Shown in pieces: positions 16,638 through 26,847 of a stretch of DNA of 38,589 nt. The translations under genes and the position numbers were made by a program. The notes below the pieces were generated by a model. The model saw nothing but the letters and a program-made list of their open reading frames with translations, was not told the origin of the DNA and made no database searches. Position 1 is the first letter of the stretch. Each line of letters starts with the position of its first letter. This DNA is from Treponema sp. UBA1798 (GTDB taxonomy: Bacteria; Spirochaetota; Spirochaetia; Treponematales; Treponemataceae), in assembly GCA_002319875.1 (NCBI GenBank), contig DCFS01000248.1, positions 1 to 38,589 on the forward strand. Direction: 5' to 3'.

Positions 16638-16688
16638 GAAATATCCCTGCTTTTTTTCCGATAATCTGATAGAATACTCTGCAATATA

Positions 16689-19600
16689 ATGAAAGACCGT
16701 GTTCCAAAGACCGGTATCGGCAGCATGATTTTTATACTTCTCTTTTTAATGGCTCTACTGCTTGTACGGCCCGTAAACAGATATTTATCTGCAACCGTAA
16801 AAACGTATGCGGAAAATCTGCGTAAAGGGCTTGAGGAAAGAACAGGTCTCACATTTTCTTACACTTCGCTTTCCCCTTCTATTTTATCAGCAATCCGCAT
16901 GAAAGGTATAGTGGTCACTGATACTGCAACCGGTAAAAAAATATGTACGGTGAAAAAACTGGTTCTGTCTTACCGGTTGGGAAGTATTATAAAAGGAAAG
17001 TCTGAGCGTGCTCTTACGGATTTGACTTTGAGCGGACTTACTGTTGAATACGATGTTATACAGAACAAAGCAGTAACCTGGAAGATCATGCAAATTTTAC
17101 AGAGCGACAGTGTCAGCAGAGATTCAGCTGAGATAACTTTACCCGGTTTCCTGCCGTTTTCCATGCATGTCAGGAATGCTTCGGTACATTACAGAGATAA
17201 AAAAGCGGATATCCTTCTCGCAGTACACAATATTTCCATCTTAAAAAATTCCTCCGGGCATTCATTTGCTTTTTCCATTACAGGACAAATACATGCCGGA
17301 ACTGATAATGATACAGTATTTACATCTGATTTTAGTGCAGCCGGCTCTCTTACCGAGAATCTTGAAAACAGTAACATCCGTGTACACTTATCAAGACTTT
17401 CATATAGAAAATATAAGATAAACAGTTTTAATTTTATTGCAGCATATGGAGGGCATTCCTTACAGTTCAAAACGCTTCGCAATGAATTTCCCCTGTATGC
17501 AGAGTTGACAGTGAATACGGAAAGCGGAGAGTCTGTTTTCTCGGTAAAAGCTGAAAAGTTGTATCCTTTTTACAGTGTCGAGATCGACCGTCCGCCGGAG
17601 ATCGTAAGAAAACTGTATGATTTGCGGACTGATTTTGAGCTGAGCGGGGCATATACCTTAAAAACAGGACTGTTTTCATATAAATCTTCCGGAATTATTT
17701 CTGTTCCTTCAGAATTTATACCGGAAGGTTGCAGCATTAAGTATTCACTTTCCGGGGATAAGAATTCACTTTCCATACCAGGTTTATCCATTTATGGAAA
17801 AAACTACGATATTTACTATTCTGGAGCTTACAATATCAGGCAGATGCGGCCTTCAGGTACTGCTGAGATACGCAGACTGGTTCTGCCTAACGGTGGTATT
17901 ATTTCAACAGATATTTACTTTGATGCGCTGAAGAAAGGTTTTATGTGTTTTGCTCCGCAACTGTATCTGAACGATCAGGCATTTACTGCTTTGCAGTTGT
18001 CTGTAATTCCCCAAAAAGAATCTGTCGATTTCAGTTTTGAAGGTTATGATTATTCGCACACGGAAGCAGATACTCCCGGTTCGATCAAGTTTGACGGAAG
18101 TTATCTGTTCGGAACGAAATACATACAGACAAGTATCAGCTTTTCGAATTTTTATCTTGACAGCCTTGCAACAGCGATTGCTTTTCCTCTGAAGGGGAAG
18201 CACGCTTCTCAGTTACGTAAACTGGCCTCGCATTTAAAGCCGTATATTTTCAGCGGTGAGTTGTATGTTTCTTCTGATCTTTCTACTGTTTCGTATAATA
18301 TACCTTACTCGGTTGTTGCTAATACCCAGAAGGAACGCCAACTCCTCGTTTTTTCACTTGATGGTAATCGAGAATCATGTCAGATATCGCGATTTGATCT
18401 GCTTTATGGTGATCAGGTTCTTGCAATGACAGCTATGGCAGAGATGCTGCCCGGTACGAATGAAGCTTTTTTCAGCAGTGATATTACATTTAATTCTGTC
18501 CCGTATAAATTCACGGGGAGACTGTCTGACAGGTGGTTTGATATTACCGGTGATTACGGGTTTCATGCAACAGCGTCGTTCAATCCTTCTCCTGTCAATA
18601 TGCTGGAGCCGCTGTTCAGCGGTTCAATACATATGGATGCTTTTCCGCTTGCCTTGCAGAAATATATTTTTACGGTTTCTTCAGATGCTACTTTTTCCGG
18701 CTCTGAAGCTGATGGCTTTTCCTGTAATATTTCGCAGTTTGAACTACAGGAACCTTCCGGGAAACTGGTGCTTTCGCCTAAGCTGACTCTGACCGGAATT
18801 CTCAATAAGTATGGTTTTATTGTTAATTCTTTTGCTTATTCCGATGCGGTGTCTGCGCTTACCGGAAGCGGCGATTTCCTGTGGAATATTAACGACGGGA
18901 TTTTTGATTCAGCAAATGCGGAATTTACGGCCAGCAGCATGCTCAGCTCCGAGACATGGAAGCTGAGCGGGTCTGTCACAAATCCTGACAGGGTTCCCTT
19001 TTCAGTGGCAAACATAAAAAAGAATATGTATTTTTCCGGTCAGGCGGAGATAAAAGATTTTCCAAGCAGCCGTTTGTTTTCCGGCCAGGCAGACAGTGAC
19101 TCTTTATCCGCTGTTCTGGCCATAAACGGAACGCTTGAGAATCCGTATCTGTCTCTTAATGTTACCAGATCTTCTGTTTCAGTTCTCGGATCTCCCATGG
19201 TTTTCAGCGGCAATGTTATGCTTGAAGATAATCTGCTGCATGTTTCTGATACCAGCCTGCAATGGCTGATGATGAATCTTTCCGGTCTGGATGCACAGTA
19301 CTCCGTCAACAATGGTAGCGGTTCTGCAACAACGACTTTTGATGCGAAATACCTGCAGCAGACAGTAAATATACCACTTACGATTAATGTCGACAGTGTA
19401 TCGAAATCCGAGAATTCGCCGATACCTGAATCGTATATTATAAAAATTCAGTCAGATAATGTTTCCGGGTCACTTTTTTCAGCCCCGTTTGCTGCCGGAT
19501 TTACGCTGATAAGAACAAAGGGCCGTTTTGATATATATTCCAGCGGAGCTCTCAGCATTTCCGGCTCTGTTCAGGATACAGGGGAAATTTTACTGGGAAC

Positions 19601-21119
19601 TGGCGACGGGTGTCCGATACAGGCAAATGTCTCCGGTTTTGTACGTACAGATAAGGGAATGGCCTTAAAAGTAGATGGAATAAATGCTGATCTTTCAAAT
19701 TTTTCTCATCTTCTGTCTTATCCGTTTCTCGCCGTATATAAAGGTACTGTTGCAGGATCTTTTACCATAACAGGTTTTGCATCCGACCCTGAATTCAATG
19801 GAAATTTAACGGTAGCAAATCCTGAGCTGAATCTTCCTATTATAATTCCCGAACACTGGACTGCTGCCCGCATGAATTTGAATATACAGAACAGCGAACT
19901 TTCGATGGATGATACGGAATTTTCTGTCCGGGGCAATCCTGTTTCTGTTAATCTGAATCTTAGTTTTGACCGCTGGAATTTTAACGAGCTGGTTATCGGT
20001 ATTAAGACTGCTCCCGATATATATATACCTGCAGACGTGAATCTTGGTCAGATACGGATAACTGGTCAGGGAAGTACGGACATACAGATTTCCGTGATGC
20101 CGGATCATACGGAAATTACGGGAAAAGTTCTGGCCAGAAATACTTCTGTAAATATCGCAACGAGCGCTCTCACGGCAGCAGCAGCTGATGCCGTTGAAAA
20201 TGGCGGTACACTGAAACAATCTGCTGATTTAGAGGGCTATGGAATTGTTGTATCTCTTGATATCATTATGGGCCAGAAGGTTCAGATTTTTCTAGACCCT
20301 ATGCTCCGTGGTGTTGCCATTCCGAATACGGAACTTTCGCTTCTGTTTGACAGCATGGAAAACAGATTACAATTAAACAGCGACGTAAAGTTCCGTGGCG
20401 GTGAAATTGTTTATTTAAATCGGAATTTTTATATGAGGGAAGGGCGCATCGTTTTCAGTGATAAACAGGATATTATGGATCCGGTTATAACGGTTCGTGC
20501 GGAAACAAGGGAGCGTGATGATGACGGTAATCAGGTGACGATTATTCTTTCTGCAGAAAATCAGCCTTTCAGCCGTTTTTCTCCGATACTTTCATCGACA
20601 CCGGCAAAATCTGAAAACGAGATTATGGAGCTTCTTGGACAGATTGTGGCCGGGGATTCCCAGAATATCGGCAGTCTGCTTCTTTCCACCGGTGACTATG
20701 CAGTCCAGGTAACCGTAATGCGTAAGATCGAGAATGCATTGCGTGATTTATGTAATTTTGATATATTCTCAATACGTACAATGGTACTGCAGAATGCCAT
20801 GAAGCAGGGATTAAATCTCAATACCGGCAGCAGTAAAATTACGGCTGGTAACTTTTTTGATAATTCGACTGTTTATATTGGTAAATACTTTGGAAGTCAG
20901 CTGTATACTGATGCCCTGCTGCATTGGTCCTATGATGAAACCAGGGTAAATGATAGAACAACAACCGGTGGGCTTGTTTTTCAACCGGAGTTCGGACTGG
21001 AAATGTCCAGCCCGTTTGTGAATATACGGTGGAGCATAGCACCGGACATAGATTCAATGAAAAATAATCTGTGGATTCCAAATACTTCTGTCACATTGTC
21101 GTGGAAATTTACATTTTAA
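16689..21119 (+). CDS. tamB: TamB-family (DUF490) inner-membrane-anchored translocation and assembly protein
   Basis: The 1476-residue protein has one N-terminal membrane helix (about 12-28) and a long body of amphipathic beta strands, ending in the DUF490/TamB domain. The C-terminal marks are FRGGEIVYLNRNFYMREGRI, VFSDKQDIMDPVITVRAET, FSPILSSTPAKSENEIMELLG, and a final beta-rich segment. TamB proteins span the periplasm and, in spirochaetes, are reported to partner BamA because TamA is absent; TamB relatives are also linked to phospholipid transport to the outer membrane. It lies 36 bases before bamA, which fits that partnership. The start ATG has a weak Shine-Dalgarno. Confidence 0.9.
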   Translation: MKDRVPKTGIGSMIFILLFLMALLLVRPVNRYLSATVKTYAENLRKGLEERTGLTFSYTSLSPSILSAIRMKGIVVTDTATGKKICTVKKLVLSYRLGSIIKGKSERALTDLTLSGLTVEYDVIQNKAVTWKIMQILQSDSVSRDSAEITLPGFLPFSMHVRNASVHYRDKKADILLAVHNISILKNSSGHSFAFSITGQIHAGTDNDTVFTSDFSAAGSLTENLENSNIRVHLSRLSYRKYKINSFNFIAAYGGHSLQFKTLRNEFPLYAELTVNTESGESVFSVKAEKLYPFYSVEIDRPPEIVRKLYDLRTDFELSGAYTLKTGLFSYKSSGIISVPSEFIPEGCSIKYSLSGDKNSLSIPGLSIYGKNYDIYYSGAYNIRQMRPSGTAEIRRLVLPNGGIISTDIYFDALKKGFMCFAPQLYLNDQAFTALQLSVIPQKESVDFSFEGYDYSHTEADTPGSIKFDGSYLFGTKYIQTSISFSNFYLDSLATAIAFPLKGKHASQLRKLASHLKPYIFSGELYVSSDLSTVSYNIPYSVVANTQKERQLLVFSLDGNRESCQISRFDLLYGDQVLAMTAMAEMLPGTNEAFFSSDITFNSVPYKFTGRLSDRWFDITGDYGFHATASFNPSPVNMLEPLFSGSIHMDAFPLALQKYIFTVSSDATFSGSEADGFSCNISQFELQEPSGKLVLSPKLTLTGILNKYGFIVNSFAYSDAVSALTGSGDFLWNINDGIFDSANAEFTASSMLSSETWKLSGSVTNPDRVPFSVANIKKNMYFSGQAEIKDFPSSRLFSGQADSDSLSAVLAINGTLENPYLSLNVTRSSVSVLGSPMVFSGNVMLEDNLLHVSDTSLQWLMMNLSGLDAQYSVNNGSGSATTTFDAKYLQQTVNIPLTINVDSVSKSENSPIPESYIIKIQSDNVSGSLFSAPFAAGFTLIRTKGRFDIYSSGALSISGSVQDTGEILLGTGDGCPIQANVSGFVRTDKGMALKVDGINADLSNFSHLLSYPFLAVYKGTVAGSFTITGFASDPEFNGNLTVANPELNLPIIIPEHWTAARMNLNIQNSELSMDDTEFSVRGNPVSVNLNLSFDRWNFNELVIGIKTAPDIYIPADVNLGQIRITGQGSTDIQISVMPDHTEITGKVLARNTSVNIATSALTAAAADAVENGGTLKQSADLEGYGIVVSLDIIMGQKVQIFLDPMLRGVAIPNTELSLLFDSMENRLQLNSDVKFRGGEIVYLNRNFYMREGRIVFSDKQDIMDPVITVRAETRERDDDGNQVTIILSAENQPFSRFSPILSSTPAKSENEIMELLGQIVAGDSQNIGSLLLSTGDYAVQVTVMRKIENALRDLCNFDIFSIRTMVLQNAMKQGLNLNTGSSKITAGNFFDNSTVYIGKYFGSQLYTDALLHWSYDETRVNDRTTTGGLVFQPEFGLEMSSPFVNIRWSIAPDIDSMKNNLWIPNTSVTLSWKFTF

Positions 21120-21155
21120 TGATATGATACAGCAATTAAATAAAGAGGAGTCTTT

Positions 21156-23567
21156 ATGTTTATTACCCGCCGCGTATTTTTCCGTACTGTTTTTTTTATC
21201 TGTTTTCTTTTCTGCTCGTTTGTTGCGGCGGCACAGGAGACTGATAACTGGTATATAAATAAACCTATTTCGTCCATAAAATTTGATGGTCTCAAAAATA
21301 TAAAGAAATCAGAGCTTGACGGTGTTATAAGCAACTTCATCAACAAGCCTTTTACAGATGAACTTTTCAGCAATCTGCTTGACCGTATTTATGCTCTTGA
21401 TTTTTTTGATGACATTTCTCCCCGGGCCCAGCATGATGCGGCAAAACCCGAAAACGTACAAATCGTTTTTACCGTGAAGGAAAAGCCGGTCATATCGCAT
21501 ATTGTATTTTCCGGCAATCATAAACTTCGCAATGGCGAATTGCGTGATATTATAAGTATAAAAGCAAATGATATTTTTGTGTCCAGTAAAGTGCTCCTTG
21601 ATGAAAGGGCTATCCGTGATAAATATCTTGAAAAAGGTTATATGGATGTAAAAGTAACTTCCGATACTTCGCAGGATAAAGACGGGACGGTTGTCACTTT
21701 TATTATAGATGAGGGGTACAATACCATAATTACGGATATACAGTTTTCAGGTAATAAACTTGTTTCTTCAAAAACGCTTGCCGGCCGTCTTAAGATGAAA
21801 AAGCAGGGGCTCTTCAATAATGGCGCATTTGAGGAGTCGAAACTCGAAACTGACAAACAGGAAATCCTGAAATATTACCAGGATGCCGGCTACGTAAATG
21901 CAGCGGTTGTTGATGTAATCCGTACGGAAACGAAAAATGAAGAAAAGAAACGTAGTGAGATGACCCTTACTTTTATGATACAGGAAGGGGCCCAGTATAC
22001 GTTCGGCGATATAACATTTAATGGTAATACGATATTTCCGGCATCACAGTTGACCGGACTTATAAAACTGAAAAAGGGTGATATTTTCAATCAGACGAAG
22101 TTCCAGGAAAGTATGATGGCTGTTGCGGACCTTTACTATGAAAACGGTTATACATCGAATCGTTTTGATCCCCAGATGAACAAGGATGCGGAAAAAAATA
22201 TCGTGTCTGTGACCGTACAGATACAGGAAAATCCCCGCAGTCATGTTGAGAAAATTATTGTCAAGGGGAATACGAAGACCAAGGATTATGTTATCCTGCG
22301 TGAAATGCCGCTTGAACCGGGAGATGTTTTTTCCAAGGCGAAAGTAACGACGGGATTACGGAATCTGTATAATCTTCAGTATTTTTCTGCCATAGTGCCT
22401 GATGTCATAGCGGGTTCTGAGGATAATCTTGTTGATCTTGTTCTTTCCGTAGAAGAACAGTCAACTACCAGTATTGAATTCGGTCTGACTTTTTCGGGCG
22501 TTACGGATCCCGATGAACTGCCGTTTGCGCTTTTTGTCAAGTGGCAGGATTCCAATATTAAGGGACTGGGGAAAACTGTTTCAGCAAGTACTACAATATC
22601 AACGGAAGAGCAGTCCGTTACCGTTGGATATGGCGAGGACTGGCTTTTTGATAAACCCATAAGTTATTCTGAATCCCTTACATTTTCGCATGCTACTGAA
22701 ACATGTTTGAGAAATGCGATTCTTTCTGACGGTACGCTTGATACCGACGACTATTATATGGATTATCAACAGTGGAGCGTAACACTTAATTCCTCGTTAG
22801 GGCACCGCTGGACACCGGATTGGGCGATATTATCTGTTTCCGGCGGTTTGACAAATACGCTGCGTAATAATGAGTATGACGATCACCTGTTTATGCCGGT
22901 TGATACCACTGTAAGCGATTATGCCAATAACTGGGGACTTAAAAATGCTGTATGGACCGCTTTTTCCATGGATGACCGGGATATCAATTATGATCCGGCG
23001 AAGGGCTGGTTTTGGAGTCAGCGTATCACATGGTACGGTTTGACCCCATGGGAAGATGAATTCTATTTGCAGACTGCAACAAAAGGTGAATTTTATTTGA
23101 CGCTCTGGGATCTTCCTGTTACAGAAAAATGGAACTGGAAGATGGTTCTTGCAGCTTATAGTGGTATGACATTGCAGTTTCCTGCTCCCAATTCGACTGT
23201 CGGAAGAACAAGTCAACTTTATATAGACGGTATGTTTAATGCGCGCGGCTGGACAAGCATTTATAATTCCGTGCGGGGCCGTGCAATGTGGAGTAATTAT
23301 CTTGAGCTTCGTATGCCGGTGGTAAGGGGAGTTCTTGCCCTTGACGGCTTTCTTGATGCAGCTGCTGTCAAGAATTCACCGGGAGCCATGTTTAGCGATT
23401 TAAGCGTGAATGATTTTTATTTCAGTACCGGGCCTGGGATACGTTTTTCAATTCAGCAGTTCCCGCTGCGGCTCCTTTTTGCCAATACATTCCGGCATAA
23501 TGATGATGGCTGGTACTGGAATAATAAATGGAAATTTGTGCTTTCATTTAATATAGTCAATAAATAA
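21156..23567 (+). CDS. bamA: Outer-membrane protein assembly factor BamA (Tp92/TP0326-like)
   Basis: The 803-residue Omp85 protein has a signal peptide (1 to about 24, ending VAAAQ), about five POTRA domains to residue ~430 (for example ISSIKFDGLKNIKKSEL, VISHIVFSGNHKLRNGEL, ITDIQFSGNKLVSSKTL, VEKIIVKGNTKTKDYVI) and a 16-strand-type barrel. The barrel includes the VRGRAMWSNYLELRMPV segment, with the conserved (V/I)RG motif, near 705-720. It folds and inserts outer-membrane beta-barrel proteins. AAAGAGGAG precedes the ATG. The protein ends SFNIVNK, with no terminal aromatic residue. It is followed directly by skp. Confidence 0.96.
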   Translation: MFITRRVFFRTVFFICFLFCSFVAAAQETDNWYINKPISSIKFDGLKNIKKSELDGVISNFINKPFTDELFSNLLDRIYALDFFDDISPRAQHDAAKPENVQIVFTVKEKPVISHIVFSGNHKLRNGELRDIISIKANDIFVSSKVLLDERAIRDKYLEKGYMDVKVTSDTSQDKDGTVVTFIIDEGYNTIITDIQFSGNKLVSSKTLAGRLKMKKQGLFNNGAFEESKLETDKQEILKYYQDAGYVNAAVVDVIRTETKNEEKKRSEMTLTFMIQEGAQYTFGDITFNGNTIFPASQLTGLIKLKKGDIFNQTKFQESMMAVADLYYENGYTSNRFDPQMNKDAEKNIVSVTVQIQENPRSHVEKIIVKGNTKTKDYVILREMPLEPGDVFSKAKVTTGLRNLYNLQYFSAIVPDVIAGSEDNLVDLVLSVEEQSTTSIEFGLTFSGVTDPDELPFALFVKWQDSNIKGLGKTVSASTTISTEEQSVTVGYGEDWLFDKPISYSESLTFSHATETCLRNAILSDGTLDTDDYYMDYQQWSVTLNSSLGHRWTPDWAILSVSGGLTNTLRNNEYDDHLFMPVDTTVSDYANNWGLKNAVWTAFSMDDRDINYDPAKGWFWSQRITWYGLTPWEDEFYLQTATKGEFYLTLWDLPVTEKWNWKMVLAAYSGMTLQFPAPNSTVGRTSQLYIDGMFNARGWTSIYNSVRGRAMWSNYLELRMPVVRGVLALDGFLDAAAVKNSPGAMFSDLSVNDFYFSTGPGIRFSIQQFPLRLLFANTFRHNDDGWYWNNKWKFVLSFNIVNK

Positions 23568-23589
23568 CGTGTACAGGGGTTTGATAAAT

Positions 23590-24117
23590 ATGTTGAAACA
23601 GGTTTTGGTAGGAACGTTTTTTTTATTACTGGTATTTCTTTCTCCTGCGGTACTTGCCGCCCAGCAGATAACAAAATTTGCTGTCGTTGACACCAATCGT
23701 GTCTATCAGGCATATTTCCGTAATTCTGCTTCTGTACGGAATTATGAGTCAAAAAAGGCAGAATTTCAGGATGAAATTGACAAACAGACTGCAGCTCTGA
23801 AAGAACTGCAACAGAAAAAACTTGAATATGAAAAGAATGGAGACGCTGCTTCTGCTTTACGGACAGAAAGTGAGATAACAAAAAAATCTGATTTTCTCAA
23901 TGAATATGCAAATGCCAAGAACGTTGAACTGGAAACACTGAAAAATTCTCTTCAGCGTTCAGATGCTTTTTATCAGAAACTTTATGAGACACTTGCCCGG
24001 ATAGCAGAAAGTGAAGGATATAGTATGATTTTAAGCCTTCAACAGGCAAATGCTGTTCTCTGGTATAGTCCTTCAGTTGATATAACAGATAAAGTGATCA
24101 GCGAACTTGGACTATAA
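23590..24117 (+). CDS. skp: Skp/OmpH-family periplasmic chaperone
   Basis: The 175-residue product has a signal peptide (LVGTFFLLLVFLSPAVLAA) and then the OmpH pattern: FAVVDTNRVYQAYFRNSA, a long coiled-coil arm (KKAEFQDEIDKQTAALKELQ onward, with an alternating hydrophobic pattern) and the closing IAESEGYSMILSLQQANAVLWYS strand that forms the trimer core. Skp holds unfolded outer-membrane proteins for BamA, the gene just upstream. I chose ATG 23590 because AGGGGT lies 9 bases before it; a GTG at 23569 would start 1 base after the bamA stop and lacks a Shine-Dalgarno. Confidence 0.88.
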   Translation: MLKQVLVGTFFLLLVFLSPAVLAAQQITKFAVVDTNRVYQAYFRNSASVRNYESKKAEFQDEIDKQTAALKELQQKKLEYEKNGDAASALRTESEITKKSDFLNEYANAKNVELETLKNSLQRSDAFYQKLYETLARIAESEGYSMILSLQQANAVLWYSPSVDITDKVISELGL

Positions 24118-24129
24118 AATATTGACACG

Positions 24130-26784
24130 ATGACAGAAGAAACCCAACAGACTCCGCTGATGGTCCAGTATCAGACGGTAAAAGACAAATATAAAAATGA
24201 CGTACTTTTTTTCCGTGTCGGCGATTTTTATGAAATGTTTAATGAAGATGCGGTGGAAGTTTCGCGTTTACTGAATCTTACGCTTACACACAGGGGAGAT
24301 AACCCGATGTGCGGCATACCGTATCATGCTGCGAAGATTTATATAGCGCGCCTTTTGCGGCTGGGGAAAAAAATTGTTATTTGTGAGCAGGTTGGCGAGA
24401 TAGCCCACGGAAAAGGTCTTACAGAAAGAAAAGTCCTGGAAGTAATTACGCCTGGGACGGCTGTTGAATCAGAGTATCTTGAAGGTAGTATAAATAATTA
24501 TCTTGCAGCACTTTGTATTACCCATGGCATGGCAGGGTTTGCATACATCGATGTAACAACGTCGTCTTTCAGTGCAACTTCCTGGCAGGCTGCATCCATG
24601 GTTGAAAATTTCCCGAAAGAGCTGGGGAGATGTTCTCCGCGTGAATTACTGCTGCCGCAGTCTTTGAAAACGAATGTCGTTATTCAAAATGCTCTGTCAG
24701 AGGTTCCGGGAATGTCTGTTTCGTATTATCCTGACTGGGATTTTTCTGCGGAACTTTCATATAAACGACTTATCGGGCAGTTCAGAACTGCCAATCTTCA
24801 GTCCTTTTCCCTTCAGGAAAATTCGCCCGAAGTTCCTCCAGCCGGATTCCTGCTTGACTATCTTGAAAAAACAACAAATACTTCTGTTCCCCATGTAAGC
24901 GGTATTCATGTATACCGTGATACAGAGTATGTCGTAATAGATGATTCGTCACGAAGAAATCTTGAACTTGTTGCCAATCTCAGGGATGGAAGTTCCCAGT
25001 ATACGCTCCTTGAGTGCGTAAATTATACCATGACAGCAATGGGAAACCGGATGATACGCAGCTGGCTTCTTTCCCCTCTGACGGATTTTAGGAAGATTAC
25101 TTCCCGTCAGGATCATGTTGCGCTTTTTACAGAAAACAGACTGCTTCTGAAAAATGTGCGGGAAAATCTTTCTCCGGTACTTGATATTGAACGTCTTGCC
25201 GGGCGTATAGCAATGGACCGCGCCCATGCCAAAGATTTGCAGGCTCTGCGCTCTAGTCTCGAATCATGGCTGAAAGCGAAAAATATTCTTCTTGATTACG
25301 ATTTTGCATCCGATTCTTCCAGTCCTGCAGAAGAAATAGTTGATATGATCAAAAAAGCAATATTGGATGATCCTGCCACTTCGCTGACTGAGGGTGGAAT
25401 TATAAAACCCCACTGGTCCCTGGAACTTGACCATTATCGTGATATTCAGGCAAACTTTAATCAGATACTTGATACCTATCTTGAAGAAGAAAAGAAAAAT
25501 ACAGGAATTCAAAATCTTAAGATCCGCAACAATCGTAATGCCGGTTATTATATTGAAGTAACAAAAGGTAAACTGGAATCTGTTCCGAAGCATTTTATAA
25601 TCAGACGTTCGTTATTAAACGCAGAACGTTATACAACGGAAAAGCTTCAGAAACTTGAACAAGATCTGAACAGTGCAGGTACAAAGATCATTGAGTCCGA
25701 ACGAGATCTCTTTCTTGAAATCAGAAATAAACTTCATGAATATGTACCGTATCTTCTGCAAACTGCCCGTGAGATTGCTTATACGGATGTTACTGCTTCG
25801 TTTGCCTATGCTGCTGTGTTGCATAACTGGGTACGTCCTGTTGTTGATAACAGTACCGTATTCACTGTTACTGCAGGTCGTCATCCCGTCGTCGAACTGC
25901 ATCTTCCTACGGGAGAGTTCGTTCCGAATGATCTTGCCATTTGTGGAAGGGAAACGCAGGCAGATGGAGAAATACCGTCAGAAACAACAGAGTGTGATAT
26001 TGCATGTTCCCGTATTTCTTTTGCACTCATTACCGGTCCTAATATGGCAGGTAAAAGTACCTATCTCAGACAAAATGCGTTGATAGCCCTCCTTGCACAG
26101 ACAGGATGTTTCGTGCCGGCAAAATCTGCTCATGTAGGAATTGTAGATCGTATTTTCTGCCGGGTGGGGGCAAGTGATAATCTCGCCCGTGGTGAATCCA
26201 CGTTTCTGGTTGAAATGACGGAAACCGCACATATACTCCGGGCAGCGACCGTCAGATCTCTTGTTATTATGGATGAGGTAGGACGCGGTACTTCAACAGA
26301 GGATGGTCTTTCGATAGCATGGGCTGTTTCTGAGTATCTGCTTGATACACTTAGATGTAAAACACTGTTTGCGACTCATTATCACGAGTTAACACGGATG
26401 GAGCATCCTTCGTTGAAAATGCTCTGCATGGATGTTGAAGAAAAAAATGGCTCTGTTATATTTTTACGTCAGGTTAAGGATGGAGCTTCAGAAGATTCTT
26501 ACGGCATTCATGTTGCCCGCCTTGCTGGAATTCCCCAGTGTGTGATAGACCGTGCAAACATCATTCTTTCACATATACAATCTGTCGCGGCTGATCGTCC
26601 AGTGCTTACCGACTCAGATATTGCCGGATCTTCGAAATCTCTTTCTGTTCCTGATTCCCCCGGATTATTCAGTGATGAGGAAATGATCCTTGATGAAATA
26701 CTTTCAGCAGATCCCGATAACATGACACCTCTTTCCGCGTTACAGACCATCAGCCGATGGAAAAAAGCACTCTCCGGAAAATAG
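24130..26784 (+). CDS. mutS: DNA mismatch repair protein MutS
   Basis: The 884-residue MutS1 has the mismatch-reading Phe and Glu in FFRVGDFYEMF (Phe33, Glu35), a connector, lever and clamp region, and the ABC-type ATPase with Walker A GPNMAGKST, a signature region around ARGESTFLVEM, Walker B LVIMDEVGRGTS, and ATHYHEL. It recognises mispairs and recruits MutL. The C-terminal tail has SPGLFSDEEM, in the place of the beta-clamp-binding segment, and ends MTPLSALQTISRWKKAL as in other MutS proteins. About 18 residues (ERETQADGEIPSETTECDIACSRI region) are inserted before Walker A compared with E. coli. It starts 12 bases after skp with no clear Shine-Dalgarno. Confidence 0.97.
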   Translation: MTEETQQTPLMVQYQTVKDKYKNDVLFFRVGDFYEMFNEDAVEVSRLLNLTLTHRGDNPMCGIPYHAAKIYIARLLRLGKKIVICEQVGEIAHGKGLTERKVLEVITPGTAVESEYLEGSINNYLAALCITHGMAGFAYIDVTTSSFSATSWQAASMVENFPKELGRCSPRELLLPQSLKTNVVIQNALSEVPGMSVSYYPDWDFSAELSYKRLIGQFRTANLQSFSLQENSPEVPPAGFLLDYLEKTTNTSVPHVSGIHVYRDTEYVVIDDSSRRNLELVANLRDGSSQYTLLECVNYTMTAMGNRMIRSWLLSPLTDFRKITSRQDHVALFTENRLLLKNVRENLSPVLDIERLAGRIAMDRAHAKDLQALRSSLESWLKAKNILLDYDFASDSSSPAEEIVDMIKKAILDDPATSLTEGGIIKPHWSLELDHYRDIQANFNQILDTYLEEEKKNTGIQNLKIRNNRNAGYYIEVTKGKLESVPKHFIIRRSLLNAERYTTEKLQKLEQDLNSAGTKIIESERDLFLEIRNKLHEYVPYLLQTAREIAYTDVTASFAYAAVLHNWVRPVVDNSTVFTVTAGRHPVVELHLPTGEFVPNDLAICGRETQADGEIPSETTECDIACSRISFALITGPNMAGKSTYLRQNALIALLAQTGCFVPAKSAHVGIVDRIFCRVGASDNLARGESTFLVEMTETAHILRAATVRSLVIMDEVGRGTSTEDGLSIAWAVSEYLLDTLRCKTLFATHYHELTRMEHPSLKMLCMDVEEKNGSVIFLRQVKDGASEDSYGIHVARLAGIPQCVIDRANIILSHIQSVAADRPVLTDSDIAGSSKSLSVPDSPGLFSDEEMILDEILSADPDNMTPLSALQTISRWKKALSGK

Positions 26785-26794
26785 ATTTTTTCTT

Positions 26795-26815
26795 AGAAGT
26801 ATTTTCATAACTTCT
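26795..26815 (+). other. Short AT-rich hairpin between mutS and comF
   Basis: AGAAGT (26795-26800) and ACTTCT (26810-26815) can pair around a 9-base loop, followed by a T-rich but interrupted stretch. It is too weak to call a terminator with confidence. The rest of the 63-base gap is AT-rich and shows no convincing promoter. Confidence 0.3.
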
Positions 26816-26847
26816 GTATTTTATCTATTTTATCAATAGTAATATAT

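Noticed and set aside
16638..16688. Divergent promoters between tmk and tamB
   Set aside because: There are -10-like strings (GATAAT, TAGAAT, TATAAT at the tamB start) but none has a -35 box at acceptable spacing, so I did not call either promoter.
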